64,000 bases of DNA from Boesenbergia rotunda (GCA_024364735.1 JAGFNQ010001175.1:1-64000); one strand, 5' to 3'; shown: positions 21,238 to 33,788, counted from the stretch's first letter. Program-made: numbers and translations. The notes: generated by a model not told the origin, from the sequence alone.

Positions 21238-22113
21238 TAAACTCTATAGGAAACAATTTTTCCTAATTAATTTTGGAGACGATAATATGTAAGAGCATCA
21301 CCTCATAAATCAAATAAGGAAATTATCGTTTGAGAATCACCTCAAAAATTTTCAAGATTTGATCACATATTTTATTTATGGATAATTAATTACAACAAAT
21401 TATTTACTTTGTGTGGCTCCCCGAGGCACTCCCCAAAGAAAAGAAATTTGTTATAAATCTAATTGGGCCTGCTCTCTGAGGCATAACCAAATTAAACTTG
21501 ACAATTAAAGAACTTGTTAATAATATAATTTGGATGGCTCCCCGAGGCCTACCCAAATCAATTTTAACAATTTATATTCAAAATAGAAAATTAAATTATA
21601 ACAACTAACTTTAATTTGGGTGGCTCCTCGAGGGACTTCCCAATGTAAAGAATTTTGTTAATAATTTAAAAACTAATTTGAATTTAATTATCAATTAATG
21701 TTTCTATAAAATGTCTAGACTTTCATGAAAAGAAAGTGCCCAAAATTATAAGCTTTCCCTAAATGGAAAGTTTCCCAAATTAAAAGGTTTTCAGAATTAT
21801 TGTAAGTTTCTAGTACAAAGAAAACTTACGTATTTCCAAAATTGAAAAATTTCCAAAAATAGAAAATTTCCAAAATTGGAAAGTTTTCAAATATGGAAAG
21901 TTTTCACAATTATCATAAAATTTCAGAAACAGAGATATTTCAAAAGTTTGTGAAATTTCATGAGGATTTCCAAACCTTGAAATTCCTAAATCAGAAATGT
22001 ACCATAATTGGAAAGTTTCCATAATTGGAAAATTTTTCCAAAATTAAGATCATGACAGTTTTTCGCTAAACAATTATATGATTATGTCGAACACTAACCG
22101 GCTCTGATACCAC
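21238..22113 (-). other. Element H leader region with two kinds of short repeat
   Basis: No gene. GGCTCCCCGAGGC-like blocks recur about every 60-120 bp (21414, 21470, 21535, 21628), then a dense GGAAA-TTTCC array of imperfect palindromes (21770-22040). It lies between the inverted LTR end and the H primer site. Confidence 0.55.
22101..22112 (-). promoter_or_regulatory. Primer-binding site, element H
   Basis: Sense TGGTATCAGAGC (then CGG), next to the H LTR; initiator Met tRNA type. Confidence 0.85.
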
Positions 22114-24473
22114 TGTTGGGACCGGGTGCATGCCGACGCGGACACGTATTGTAATTGTTACATAATTACATGCAGCGGAAACAAAAGCATGAATAATTTC
22201 CTAAATTATTCTAACACATATCCTAAGCATGCAATGTGTTCACATAATCGTAATATAAAATTTTTGCAGAAAAGAAAATTACTCTACGAATTACCTTGCG
22301 TAACTTGGAAGAAGGGACGAGATCTAACCGTTAGCGTCCCTTGAAAGCTCCGCCTCTATTCGTATCCACGCCGAGTATCCTCGGGATGACTTCGCTAAGC
22401 CACGAGTTTCGTGTTCACGAGAACTACTAGATTCTCCATGAACACGACAAAAACCGAGAGAGTAATCAAATCGAAAGACTCACCACCAAGGTTGGCCGAA
22501 GAGGAAGATCGTCGCAAGGAAGAACTTCGTCGCCTTGATGCTTCTTCTTGTGCTCGTGGCAAGAAGAAAGAAGGAAGGCCTATGGTCGGCCAAGAGAGAG
22601 GGAGAGAAGAAGAGGAGAGAGCCCAAGCAATTCTTGGATCGATCATCTTCCAAGGCACCCCTTGGGTCCTTTATATAGGGAGAGGTTTCTTAATTCCCAA
22701 GCAAACCTCTCCTTAATTATGGAATAATTTCTCAATCAATCCATAATCAAGGCTCTCATGATCAAGCCTCCTCTCCTTGATTATGAAATAATTTCTCAAT
22801 CAATCCATAATCAAGGCTCTCTTTCTTTTTGTATGATTACATAAAATTTATAAAACAAACCAACCATTGGTTCATTATATAAAAATTTATAAAACAAACC
22901 AACCATTGGTTCATTATATAAAAATTTATTAAACAAACCAACACATGGTTCATTATATAAAAATTTATATATATAAAATTTATATAACCTTTTATAAAAT
23001 AAACCAACCTTTGGTCTATTTTATAAAACAAACCAAAATAGCCTTATCCACTTGTGGTGGCCGAAATTTATACAAAAGAGAATTCATCTCAAGTGGTCTG
23101 CCAAGTTTTCATCCAAACCATAGGTCCATGGTTCAAAACCCACCAATGGTTTAAATTTTATCATCTTTGATTTATTATAAATTTTTATAAAACAAACCAA
23201 CTCTTTGGTTTATTTTAATTTATGATAAAATAATCCCATGGATTATTTTAAGCTTATAATAAACCATACCACCTTGGATGAAATCCCTTAATGAATTAAA
23301 CTTATTTAATTCACCCATTAAGTCTTTAAAAGACTTAGCCATAGATGCGTCTAAAATAAATTCAGTTTTGACTATTGTTTGGGCTTACCAAAAATAGTCT
23401 ATCTCGATTGGAGAATACAATTCTCAACTCGTTTTAAATCCTTCGAATTACTCGTTATGCGTGTGACCAAATAGACTTTCAATTTATGTTGACCGTCCAT
23501 AATTAACTAATTAATTATAGAACGATCATGAGTGGCACCTAGTAGTACATCATGATCCCCAATTAATTGAAAGATCAACGGTTGACCTCAGAAATGATTC
23601 TGAAACCTTTCAGCAGCTATAATGAATCGTGCCCCATTCCCTTCACCATCTTATACCCTCTTGGTTCAGGACATGGTCTATGTGTGTCAGTCCCCACTAG
23701 GCTAACTACGTCACACCTAGCCCAAGTAACGTTTCCTCGTCCTATGGATTCTAATTACTCTCATGTATTTAAGAGATTCATACTCTGAACATGTCATACT
23801 CTGGCCAGAGGCTTCGAGTAACAATCCGACGATAGGCCTCGGGTATACATCTCCTCGCAAAGAGTAGTGAATCCTTTGTAGGCTGTTCCAACATCTTCGG
23901 GCACTTCGGCTTATACCCAATCATCCTGGGTCCACACCTCCTTGGAGATGCTTGCTTAAGATGTCAAAGTATAAGTCTCCATGACCAAGATGACTTGAAC
24001 ACCGCACGTCAAAGGAACATCGCACTTAAGCTGCAGTAAGAACTTCACTGACATATCTATATGTCGATCACCATATGAAGTTTTACAGCCAGTCACTCCA
24101 ATGAACTAGTTCCCTTAACTAGCATTCATGTTTATCTCCGGACGTCTCAATGTCACCAGCCAGTGAGAATCAGCTGATTAGAGAATAACCCATGCTAGTC
24201 TCAACAGAATTGATAATGTTCGTATTTATCAATTCATCGACTAGGGATAATTTCAATACTTCACAATTGCACATGTAGAGATAATCACTAGTTGTGAATT
24301 CATCACAAATTCTCTCATGCTGTGAATTATATTGCGGGCATTCAGTAAATGAGTTTAAGATCTGAATCAAATACACAAACATGTATACTCAAATAGTGAA
24401 TATTCATTTATTAGAATAAATGATTACAATCATAAGGTGATTGCCTTAGGGCACTTCTCTCATATCACTAACA
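22114..24473 (-). repeat. Element H 5' LTR (copia-like, 2.36 kb)
   Basis: In sense it starts TGTTAGTGATATGAGAGAAG and ends ...GGTCCCAACA before a Met-type primer site. TATA (CTATATAAAGG) is at about 22669-22680. Upstream of it in sense lies a cluster of AACCA/TGGTT inverted repeats (22855-23215) plus a duplicated TTGATTATGG-like block (22720-22815). TTTCCGCTGCATG occurs near the 3' end (22170-22182). Only this LTR and a leader are present. Right flank CTAGC (24474-24478); no matching duplication is visible because the left part is lost. Confidence 0.8.
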
Positions 24474-24617
24474 CTAGCTCAACTCTAACTATTATATTGG
24501 ATTTTGAGAAATCCAAATATCCTAGGTCCATAAGTGAGTTTTGGTGAAAACCCATTGATAGACCTAAAAATCTCCTATTGCAACATAATTTATAATCATT
24601 AGAAGTTTGGATACCAA

Positions 24618-24773
24618 CACTATAAGAAAATTGCTTATTGACCACGAGCGTTCACCGTTGTCGAAGGCGAAAATCACTGTTGTTAAAGGTCATGTTGTTA
24701 AAAAGGGTGGTCTACATCAATAGTTACAAACCGTTGTCGTTTATAGTAAATAACAACAGTGTAGCAATGGTTT
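24618..24773 (+). mobile_element. CACTA-type DNA transposon terminus (fragment)
   Basis: Begins CACTATAAGAAAA, the plant CACTA (En/Spm-like) terminus, followed by subterminal repeats of an ACCGTTGTCG kind (24655, 24728) and CACTGTTGTTAAAG. It is cut at 24773 by the element A LTR. No transposase is present. Confidence 0.65.
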
Positions 24774-25733
24774 TGAAGGATCGATGTAGGCGTGCAGAGG
24801 GGGGATGAATGCACATTCTTTGATCGTTTTGATCTCTACAAAAATGTTAGCGCAGCGGAAATAATATGAAAAAGAAATAACAATGCTAACAAAGTTGTTT
24901 TACTTGGTATCCACCCAGATGGGCGACTAATCCAAGGATCCACGCTACGAGCACCACTTTTTACTATCGAAAAGTCTCCTTGAGGTGGAGAAACCTTTAC
25001 AGCAAAAGCTTCCTCTTTACAGATGCAGAAATGTGATGGAGGAAGCAAAGATCACTCTACAATTGGGCAGCACTTCGTTACTGTACGGAACTGTATATAC
25101 ACGTGTAACGAGGAGCTCCTTCTATAGGTGAAAAGGACAGATTCGCAGTCTATCCAGTCTCGCACCAGTCAACTGCCTATTGGCCAGTCGACTGGCCCAG
25201 CAATAAATGCTGGCCAACAGCTAGCCAACGGCTAGCAAACAGCTAGCCAACGGCTTGTTTCTGGGCATACCAGTCGACTGCCCCAAGGCCAGTCGACTGA
25301 TCCGAAGCTGTGAACTCTCTGTGTGTTTTGGCAGCCGACTGCCTCTGGGCCAGTCGACTGCCCTGCCTCCCAGCTCAGCTCCAGCCACTCCGAACCTTCT
25401 CCTTCGCGTGTGCCTTCAGGTCTGCTCCCTTGGCTTGCCCCTTGAAGTCCTCTTCCTCTGGCTATCGTCCCTCGGATGCGCACGCAAGCCTTCCCTTGGC
25501 TTGCCTCCATGCCACCCTTCACGTGTGCCCTTTGAAGTCCACTTCCCGGCTTGCCCTTGGAACTCTCCTCCCTCGGTTCTCGTCCCTCGGATAGGTTTAC
25601 CAAGTGTGATTCTCCAAGTCTTGCAAACTCAGTCACACAAATCAAATACAACATAACACTCTAACTTTAAACCTATTCGCCCACACATCGAAACCATGAT
25701 CTTCCAATCATTTAAGGGTCGATTGCCTCAACA
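24774..25733 (-). repeat. Element A 3' LTR
   Basis: 960 bp. In sense TGTTGAGGCAATCGACCC...CCTTCA. Order in sense: GCAAGCC/GGCTTGC hairpin module, CAGTCGACTG pairs (25165-25365), decayed TATA (CTATAGAAGG, about 25122), CTCC-loop-GGAG (24976-24990), TTTCCGCTGCGCTAACA, C-tract. The purine tract follows at 25734-25748. Confidence 0.9.
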
Positions 25734-26696
25734 ATCTTCCCCTTTTTGATGTGTGGCAATATGTTTAAGTTAGAGAAAAGCAACAGCCACAATAGCAATA
25801 ACAAAACATAGCAATTGAAAAATCATGAGACATAGTAACCCTAAGAGGTAACCTCCCCCTTAATCTATGTCTTCTCCCCATTTTCAATTCTAGTCTAAAT
25901 CCAAGTTAAGTTATCACTTAACAACAGCAATATGTTATGAGTGTAAGGCATATCCGAACCTAAGAGGTACCCCTCCCCCTTAATCCATGTCTTCTCTCAA
26001 AATTTTAACCTTTCAAGGTCTAAGTTAGACAAAATACTTAAAATCATCCATTTTAAGTCAAAATTCTAACTTAAACCCCCCATTCTCTCCCTTTGACACC
26101 ATCAAAATGATTGCCTCAAGCAACCAAACCCTATGGCATCAAATGCGAGAATTATTTGTTTCTGAAATTTTTTACAGTTGCTGAAAAAACAGGCGTGCCA
26201 GTCGGGGCAGTCGACTGATACGCTATCAGTCTGATTTTTCAGGTTTTCTGTCGCATTTCAGAAACTCTCAGAAAATTTCAGAAAATTCCAAAAATTGTAA
26301 AATTTTGCATACATGTTTGAAATGTTATACTCTATCAGGGAAAGATATTAAACCATATAAAATTTCAACCATGCATGACTTTTGATAAAAATCCAAAAGT
26401 TTTGAAAACAACTACATTTTGTATCAATCTTTGAAACCAATTTTGTAAATATATGTTTTTGAAAATCATGACAAAGTATGTAAAACATAAAATGGTTTTC
26501 AAAATTTTAAAATGTCCAACTATGATCTTTGGCAAAGTGTCCATTGATTAAACACTTGCCTCCCCCATAATTGGTCTAGTTTTGATATTTTGATACTTTT
26601 AATGGTTCAACAATGTACCACAAGGACAAGTGAGCCAAATGTATCACCCTAATGGATCAAACACCCTTTTTCAAAGCTAATGTCTCCAAGTTCATC
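25734..26696 (-). other. Element A 3' noncoding region and polypurine tract
   Basis: Sense AAAAAGGGGAAGAT abuts the LTR (25734-25748). A CAGTCGACTG cassette with GGTTTTC and repeated TCAGAAA (26185-26345) resembles the cassettes in I and E. Nothing else was recognised. Confidence 0.6.
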
Positions 26697-29600
26697 CTAT
26701 ACTTCTACAAAACACATTCCCAGGCCTCTTCTTAAGGATGTAAACTCCGATTCGGGAAGAGGCTTGTTAAAGATGTCGACTAGATTCGACTTTGATTCAA
26801 CATAGTGTAATTCTATGTCTCCCCTTGCCACATGGTCTCTAATGAAGTGATGTTTCACTTCAATGTGTTTTGTTCTAGAATGCTAAACCGGATTTTAAGT
26901 TAAATTGATTATGCTTACATTATCACACAATACTTTGACCTTGGTGTAATGTAGCTCATAGTCCTCTAAGGTGTGCATGATCCAAAGGAGTTGGGAAACA
27001 CATCCACCCATTGCCACATATTCTGCCTCCGTTGTTGATAGGGCAACGCATGGTTGTTTCCTACTACTCCAACTAACTAAAGAAGACCCAAGGAATTGAC
27101 ACCTTCCACTTGTACTCTTCCTATCTAGCTTACACCCCGCATAGTCCGAGTCGGTGTATCCAATTAGATCAACATTAGGGGTTCTAGGATACCAAAGTCC
27201 GACGTTTAGGGTACCTTTCACATACCTTAGGATTCTCTTGACTACTATCAAATGGGATTCTTTAGCACAAGATTGGTACCTTGCACACATACCTACCGCA
27301 AAGAGTATGTCGGGTCTACTAGCGGTTAGGTATAGGAGGCTACCAATCATGCTCCTATATTGTTTAGGGTCTACCATTTTCCCTTCAATGTCACTATCCA
27401 TTTTCACATTAGTTCCTATGGGTGTAAATGCTTCCTTAGCATTTTCTAAACCAAATTTCTTTAGCATCTCCTTAGCATATTTGGTTTGAAAGACATGTGT
27501 ACCTTCATTAGTTTGCTTAACTTGAAGGCCTAAGAAAAAGGTTAAATCTCCTACAAGACTCATCTCAAATTCATCTTCCATACACTTGATAAATTCTTGT
27601 AGGAAGTCATTATTTGTTAACTCAAAAATGATATCGTCTACATAGACTTGGGCAACAAATATATTCTTATCCTTAGATTTTAGGAACAATGTAGGGTCAA
27701 TTGTTCTTCTTCTAAACCCCTTAGACACTAGAAATGAAGAAAGCCTCTCATACCAAGCCCGGGGGGCTTGTTTCAATCCATATAAGACTTTTCTTAATTT
27801 GAACAGTGTCTTGGATAGTTAGGGTCTTCAAACCCGGGGGGTTGTTCTGCATAAACCTCTTCCTTAATGATCCCATTTAGGAATGCCGACTTCACATCCA
27901 TTTGGTGGAGTGTAAAACCCATGTGAGCGGCATAGGCTAGTAAAATTCTAATTGATTCTAACCTAGCTACGGGGGCATATGTCTCATCATAATCTAGCCC
28001 TTCAACTTGATTAAACCCCCTAGCTACCAATCTAGCCTTGTTCCTAGTGATTTTACCTTGGTCATCTAATTTATTCCTAAAGACCCATCTAGTGGTTACA
28101 ATGGTACAATCAGTTGGCCTAGGAACTAACTCCCAAACTTCGCTCCTTTCAAATTGGTTTAGCTCTTCTTGCATGGCCAAAACTCAATCAACATCTCCCA
28201 ATGCTTCATTAATCGTTTTGGGTTCTAATTGGGAGATTAAGGCTATTTGACTAGTTTGATTCCTAAAGTAGGACCTAGTCCTTACTCCATGAGTGACATC
28301 ACCTACAATTTGGTCAATAGGGTGGTCATGGTGATGTCTCAAGGGTCTAGAGGTTGTAGGTTCATTTATTCCTTCTTCCTCATCCTCTAGGGTACTTCTT
28401 ACTCCCCCTTGATCATTGCCCTCCAAATATAGGTCTTGGATTCTTTGGGCAAGAGGTTGGACTTCTTCTATATCCTTATCAATAGAAGCCTTTCTAGGGT
28501 AAGTACTGAGAGATCGATGTAGGCGTGCAAAGAGGGGTGAATGCACTTTTTCGGATCTTGAACTCTGCAGTCTTGTTAGCGCAGCGGAAATAATATATAA
28601 AAGAAATACAGAAACAATGCTAACACTTTCAGTTACTTGGTATCCACCCAGATGGGTGACTAGTCCAAGGATCCACGCTGCGAGCACCACTTTTCACTAT
28701 CGAAAAGTCTCCTTTAGGTGGAGAAACCTTCACAGCAAGAGCTTCCTCTTTACAGATGTAGAAATGAGATAGAGGAAGCAAGTAATCACTTTACAATTTG
28801 GCAGCACGTCATTACTGTACGGAACAGTACAAACACATGTAACGAGGCCTCCTTTTATAGGTGAAAAGGACAGATTCGCAGTCTGTCCAGACGCCCACCA
28901 GTCGACTGCCCCAAGGGCTGTCGACTGGCCCGGCATTAAATGTCGGCCAACGGCTAGCCAACGGCTAGCCAACGGCTAGCAAACAGCTAGCCAACGGCTA
29001 GTTTTGGGGTATACCAGTCGACTGCCCATTGGCCAGTCGACTGGTCCGAAGCTGCGAACTCTTTGTGGGTTTTGGCAGTCGACTGCCTTCGGGCCAGTCG
29101 ACTGCCCTGCCTCCCAGCTCCGCTCCAGCTACTTCAAACCTTCTCCTTCGCGTATGCCTTCAGGTCTACTCCCTTGGCTCGCCACTTGAAGTCCTCTTCC
29201 ACTGGCTATCGTCCCTCGGATGCGCACGCAAGCCTTCCCTTGGCTTGCCTCCATGCCACCCTTCACGTGTGCCTTTTGAAGTCCACTTCCCGGCTTGCCC
29301 TTTGAGCTCTCCTCCCTTGGCTCTCGTTCCTCGGATAGGTCCACCAAGTGTGATTCTCCAAGTCCTGCAAACTCAATCACACAAATCAAATACAACATAA
29401 CACTCTAACTTTAAACATATTCGCCCACTCATCAAAACCGTGATCTTCCAATCACTTAAAGGGCCGATTGCCTCAACAAGTACTAGTGGTTTCATCAAAC
29501 TTGACATTTGAGGACTCCTCAATCACTTTTGTCCTCTTGTTGTACACTCTATAACCCCTACTAGTCAATGAATACCCTACTAAGATTCCTTCATCGGCTT

Positions 29601-30762
29601 TTGACTCAAATTTTCTTAGGTCGTCTTTGGTGTTTAAGATGTAGACTTTACATCCAAAGACCCTAAAATAGTGGACTTGGGGTACCCTTCCATTCCAAAG
29701 TTCAAAGGGTGTCTTTCCTAAAAACTTATGTACCAACACCCGGTTTTGGATATAGCAAGCGGTGTTAATCGCTTCGGCCCAAAAGTAGCTAGGAAGAGAA
29801 TATGCATCAAGCATAGTCCTAGCAGCTTCTTGTAGGGCTCGGTTTTTCCTCTCAACTATCCCATTTTGTTGAGGAGTCCTTGGGTATGAAAACTCATGCT
29901 TGTACCCATTTTCAACACGAAATTGTGTGAAACTAGCGTTTTGGAACTCCCCACCATGGTCACTCCTAATTCGGTTTATTTTGATGTTCTTTTCGTTTTC
30001 TACCCTCTTACTAAATCCTATAAAGATATCTAAGGTATCATCCTTATGTTTCAAGAAATAGACCCAAGTAAACCTAGAAAAGTCATCTACTATCACTCAG
30101 CAATACTTACTCCCTACAAGTGATGGAGTACTATGACAATCAAACAAGTCTATATACAAAAGTTCTAAAGGCAAGGAAGTGGCAATTAGAGTTTTACCTT
30201 TGTGTGATGCTTTTGATTGCTTACCCTCTTGGCATGCATCACACAACTTGTTCTTTTCGTATTTGATCATTGGAAGCCCCTTCACCAATTCTTCCTTGGC
30301 CACTCTTGCAATGCTCCTCATGTTGACGTGTTCAAGTCTTCGGTGCCATAACCACCCTTCTTCTTCTTTAGACATGAGACACTTAACAACATTGTTAGTA
30401 GCATAAGATAGATCAAGATAGTACAAGTTTGCTTCTCTAAACCCTTCTAATATGATAGTGTTTGATTCACTTTGCCTTATTACACATTTCTTAGCATGAA
30501 ATTCTTCTCTAAAATCGGCATCGCATAGTTGACTCACACTAAATAAATTAAACATCATGTCCTTAATTAAAAGTACTTTATGAATCGAAATAGTGGGAGA
30601 TACCTCAATTGTGCCCCTACCAATGATCCTTAACTTTCCACTGTTCCCAAAAGAGACGGTCCCTTCTCTTAGGTAGCTAATAGTGGTGAACTTGCTCACA
30701 TCCCCGATTATGTGTCTTGAGCATCCACTGTCTACTATCCACAAAGTTGGGGCCTCCTTCAC
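26697..30762 (-). pseudogene. pol: Element A pol: protease, integrase, RT, RNase H (degenerate, split by solo LTR)
   Basis: Sense order: protease (WIVDSGCSRHIIG, about 30740), GAG-pre-integrase (LWHRRLEHVNMRS), integrase core (IRSDHGGEF, PQQNGIVERKNR), RT (WVFRNKL, DVKSAFLNG, and catalytic YVDDIIF near 27630) and RNase H (DSDYAGCKLDRKSTSGRCQF, STTEAEYVA, ending KSNLVDIFNKPLPESEFTSL). The solo LTR at 28507-29478 splits it between integrase and RT. Stops occur at 30094 and 28181 and near 26890, with a frameshift near 27790. The aspartates of the RT box are kept, but the ORF cannot be read through. Confidence 0.9.
28507..29478 (-). repeat. Solo LTR of the A family inside element A pol
   Basis: 972 bp, TGAGAGATCG...CCTCAACA on the plus strand, with perfect AGTAC duplications (28502-28506 and 29479-29483). 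It has an intact TATA (CTATAAAAGG, about 28852-28860), CAGTCGACTG pairs at 28896-29107 and the CTCC-loop-GGAG hairpin near 28710. It is more diverged than the two outer A LTRs are from each other. Confidence 0.92.
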
Positions 30763-30768
30763 CTTTAT

Positions 30769-32391
30769 CTAGACAACATGGAAAACATGCTCTTTTGGTA
30801 CCCATATCTTTGATCCATAAGCATCATTTAAAAATTTCTTAGGTACCCATGCCTTCTTTGTGGTTCCCTTTGCCCCTAGTCTCCTAGATGCACCAATCCT
30901 ACCGGTAAGTGATACAAAAGCTACTTCCTTGGTCTTAGGTCTATAACCCAATCCTGCCTTGTTATATACCGCCCTTTGACTGTTAATGATCATATCAAGG
31001 TTACTTGATCCTACTTGGAATATCCTAAGGGCCTTTGTGAGGTCATCTACTTGTTTCCTTAACTCCTTATTTTCATTTTCAATATGTGAAACATGTGAAG
31101 AGGTAGAGCTAGCATGCAAATCCTTAAGTTGAGTAGCCTCTACTCTAAGCATGACAATTTGTTCCTTAAGGTCCTTAATTTTACTTCTAGCCTTAGCTAA
31201 ATCCATGTTCGTGCTAGAAATTATTTTCACTAAGGTAGAGGAGGGTAAGTGGTATACGTCACTTACCGAAGCTTCTGACTCTGATGATGATGAAGTGGAG
31301 GAGCTCTCGTCTTCACTGCTTGAGCTTCGTTCATCATCTGATGAGTCTGATTCATCTTGTGCCATAAGAGCGAAGTGGGAGACTTGCTCTTCTTCTTCCT
31401 CTGAGGATGAGGGATCATCCCAAGTCGCCTTGAGGTTCGTGGCACTCTTCTCCTTTCCCTTTGATTTTTTCTTGTCACCCTTCTTCTTCTCTTCCTTCTT
31501 CTCCTCCTTTTTCTTCAACTGGGGACACTCATTCTTCATATGTCCCTCTTGGTGACAGTTGTAGCAGATTATCTCCTTGGCCTTACCCATACCTTTGGCC
31601 CCTTTCCTAGCATATGATTTGTTAGAAAAACTTTTAAATGCTTTACGAAATTTCCTTACCATAAAGGCCTCTTGGTCACTGTCCATAGAGGCACTTGACT
31701 CCTCTGAGTCCGAGGATGATGAGTACATCACCTTCTTCTTCTCCTTTCTCCTCTTCTTTTCCTTTTCTGCAACAAAAGCAATACCTTTCTCTTTTTCCAA
31801 AATGTTAACTTGCTCGTGCAGTTCAAATTCACAAAATAGATCGTCTAATTTAACTAAAGATATATCCCTCGATACCTTGTAAGCATCAACCATGGATGCC
31901 CACAGGGTGGTTCTCGGGAAGGCTTGTAAAACATACCTGACGATGTCTCGGTTTTCGATTTTCTCTCCAATTACATAGAGCTCGTTGATCACTTCCTTTA
32001 CCCTTCCATGCAGCTGACTGACTATCTCATTGCTCTTCATGGAGAGGGATTGCAGTTGGGCCACCAACAAGTCCTTCTTGGCTCTTCTGGACTCGTTTGA
32101 CCCTTCGTTCAGTTCTACCAACTTGTCCCATAGCTCTTTGGCGCTCTTGAACGGCCCCACCTTGTTCAGTTGCTCCTTTGAGAGCCCGCATTGCAGTGTG
32201 GTGGTGGCCTTGGCATTTGACTGCGCCCTTTTCATCACCTCCTTTGACTATGTTCTCATAGGTGTAGGGTCTCCTCTTTCATCGACGGGCGCCTCGAAGC
32301 CATCTGCAACACTTATCTAGGTTTCTATGTCATTCATAAGATAGTACTGCATTCTACCTTTCCAGTACGCGAAGTCGTTGCCGTCGAAGAA
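30769..32391 (-). pseudogene. gag: Element A gag (split; start codon lies at 40529)
   Basis: The first 13 codons are at 40491-40529 (starting MVFQEGYSTARPP), beyond element B, and the rest is here. The core FFDGNDFAYWKGRMQYY, then CGLSKEQLNKVGPFKSAKEL and FPRTTLWASMVDAYKVSRD, are the UBN2/copia gag domain. An acidic/serine region, one CCHC knuckle (CYNCHQEGHMKNECP) and a coiled C-terminus ending in KIWVPKEHVFHVV follow. Two tryptophan positions near the N-terminus have become TAG (about 32314 and 32245). It is separated from pol only by a stop codon. Confidence 0.85.
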
Positions 32392-32396
32392 TGGTG

Positions 32397-33788
32397 TGTT
32401 GGATCGAGAAATGCGAGAGAGGGGTGGGTGAATGTCGCAAATCGTTCGGATTTAAAAAGAGTAAGTGCGCAGCGGAAATAAGACACAAAAACAATGCTAA
32501 CAAGGTCGTTTTACTTGGTTCGGAGCCTGTGTCGACTCCTACTCCAAGGCCCACAGTCGTTGACCGTTTTCTGCGGGCAATTCTATACGTTCGAGAAAGT
32601 TTACAATAAAAAGTATTACAGAATCAGAGTAGTAAACTTAATCAAGCTCTTCGTTACCGACGTCCGATGTAGATCGAAGTGTTGGAGCAGTAGGACGTCG
32701 TCAGCTCGAGTTGGAAGAGTTCGGGAGCGTGTCGTGGAAGCAGAAGAGCGTGGAAGCGTCGCAGTAATTGATGCTCTAAAGAAGGAGGTCGAGGGCCCTT
32801 TATATAGGGTCTAGGGGCGCCCTGGTCGACGGGGGCGCCCCCCACGTGGCAGCAGATCCGGTTGTAGCTCGGTCGCCATCTGATCCCCTTATCCTCGGGA
32901 TCCGGTTTGACCGGGGCGCCCGTAGGGCTCGGGGCGCCCGGTTTGACCGGTCAAAACCTCATCTCCTCAGCTTCGCAGGGATGCGCTTCGCCAGCTGGCA
33001 GTGGGGGTGCCCGAGACACGCGGGGCGCCCGCGACAAGCGGGGCGAAGCGCGTTGAGGACTTCGGCAGCTGGCAGTGGGGGCGCCCGAGACACGCGGGGC
33101 GCCCGCGACAAGCGGGGCGAAGCGCGTTGAGGTTCTTACAGACTTGGGTTGACCTTGGGGGCGCCCTGGTCGTCCGGGGCGCCCTGGTCGTCCGGGGCGC
33201 CCTGCTCAGCTTTTGCCTCACTCCTTCGAGGCTCTCTGAGCTGCAGATACTCAGTCCTTCGATCCTGCATCCAGGGTTAGTCCAAATAACAATTATATTT
33301 TATACAGCCTTAGCTGTCTTGGTTCTGACTTTGGTCTCCAAAATGGAGCCCTAGGTCGAACCGACGCCTAATGTTCCCTCAAGGGGAGCGCGTCCTCACC
33401 TACTCCTCTCGGGAGAGTTTACCTGGTGCCAACCGGATCCTCCAGTTGGACTTTTGCCCGGCAGTCCTTCGCAAGGTCTTGAGTTACCAAGCTGCCCTTC
33501 GCTTGGTGCCTAGCTGCCCTTCGCTAGGTCTTTTCTTCTGGCAGTCCTTCGCCAGCCTAGCAGTCCTTCGCTAGGGCTTTAGCATTCTGGCGGTCCTTTG
33601 CCAGTGCCTAGCAGTCCTTTGCTAGGGCTTCTCCTGTCTGGCAGTCCTTCGCCAGTGCCTAGCCTTCCTTCGCTAGGGCTTTTCCTGTACACTCAAGAAG
33701 CTTGTTAGACAACAACTAACCCTTAACTTTTGAACCCTTTTGCCAATATCAAAACACAGGTTTGACTTGGGTGCATTCTGCACCAACA
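32397..33788 (-). repeat. Element B 3' LTR
   Basis: 1392 bp. In sense: array of CTGGC/GCCAG and CCTAGC/GCTAGG hairpins around GAAGGACT (33465-33690), GGGCGCCC cluster (32815-33205), TATA (CTATATAAAGGG, 32797-32808), GCGCAGCGG motif (32466-32475) and C-tract. Ends TG...CA. Confidence 0.92.

Noticed and set aside
20285..21292. Long ORF across the N run
   Set aside because: It is open only because undetermined bases contain no stops; the two sides belong to different elements.
31151..31555. Ser/Phe-rich plus-strand ORF of 134 codons (also 31577-31882 and 37775-38200)
   Set aside because: Antisense shadows of the acidic and coiled regions of the element A and B gag genes.
32846..33354. Arg/Gly-rich ORFs in B LTRs (also 39602-40056, 57462-57783)
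   Set aside because: Translation of the GGGCGCCC cluster; noncoding LTR.
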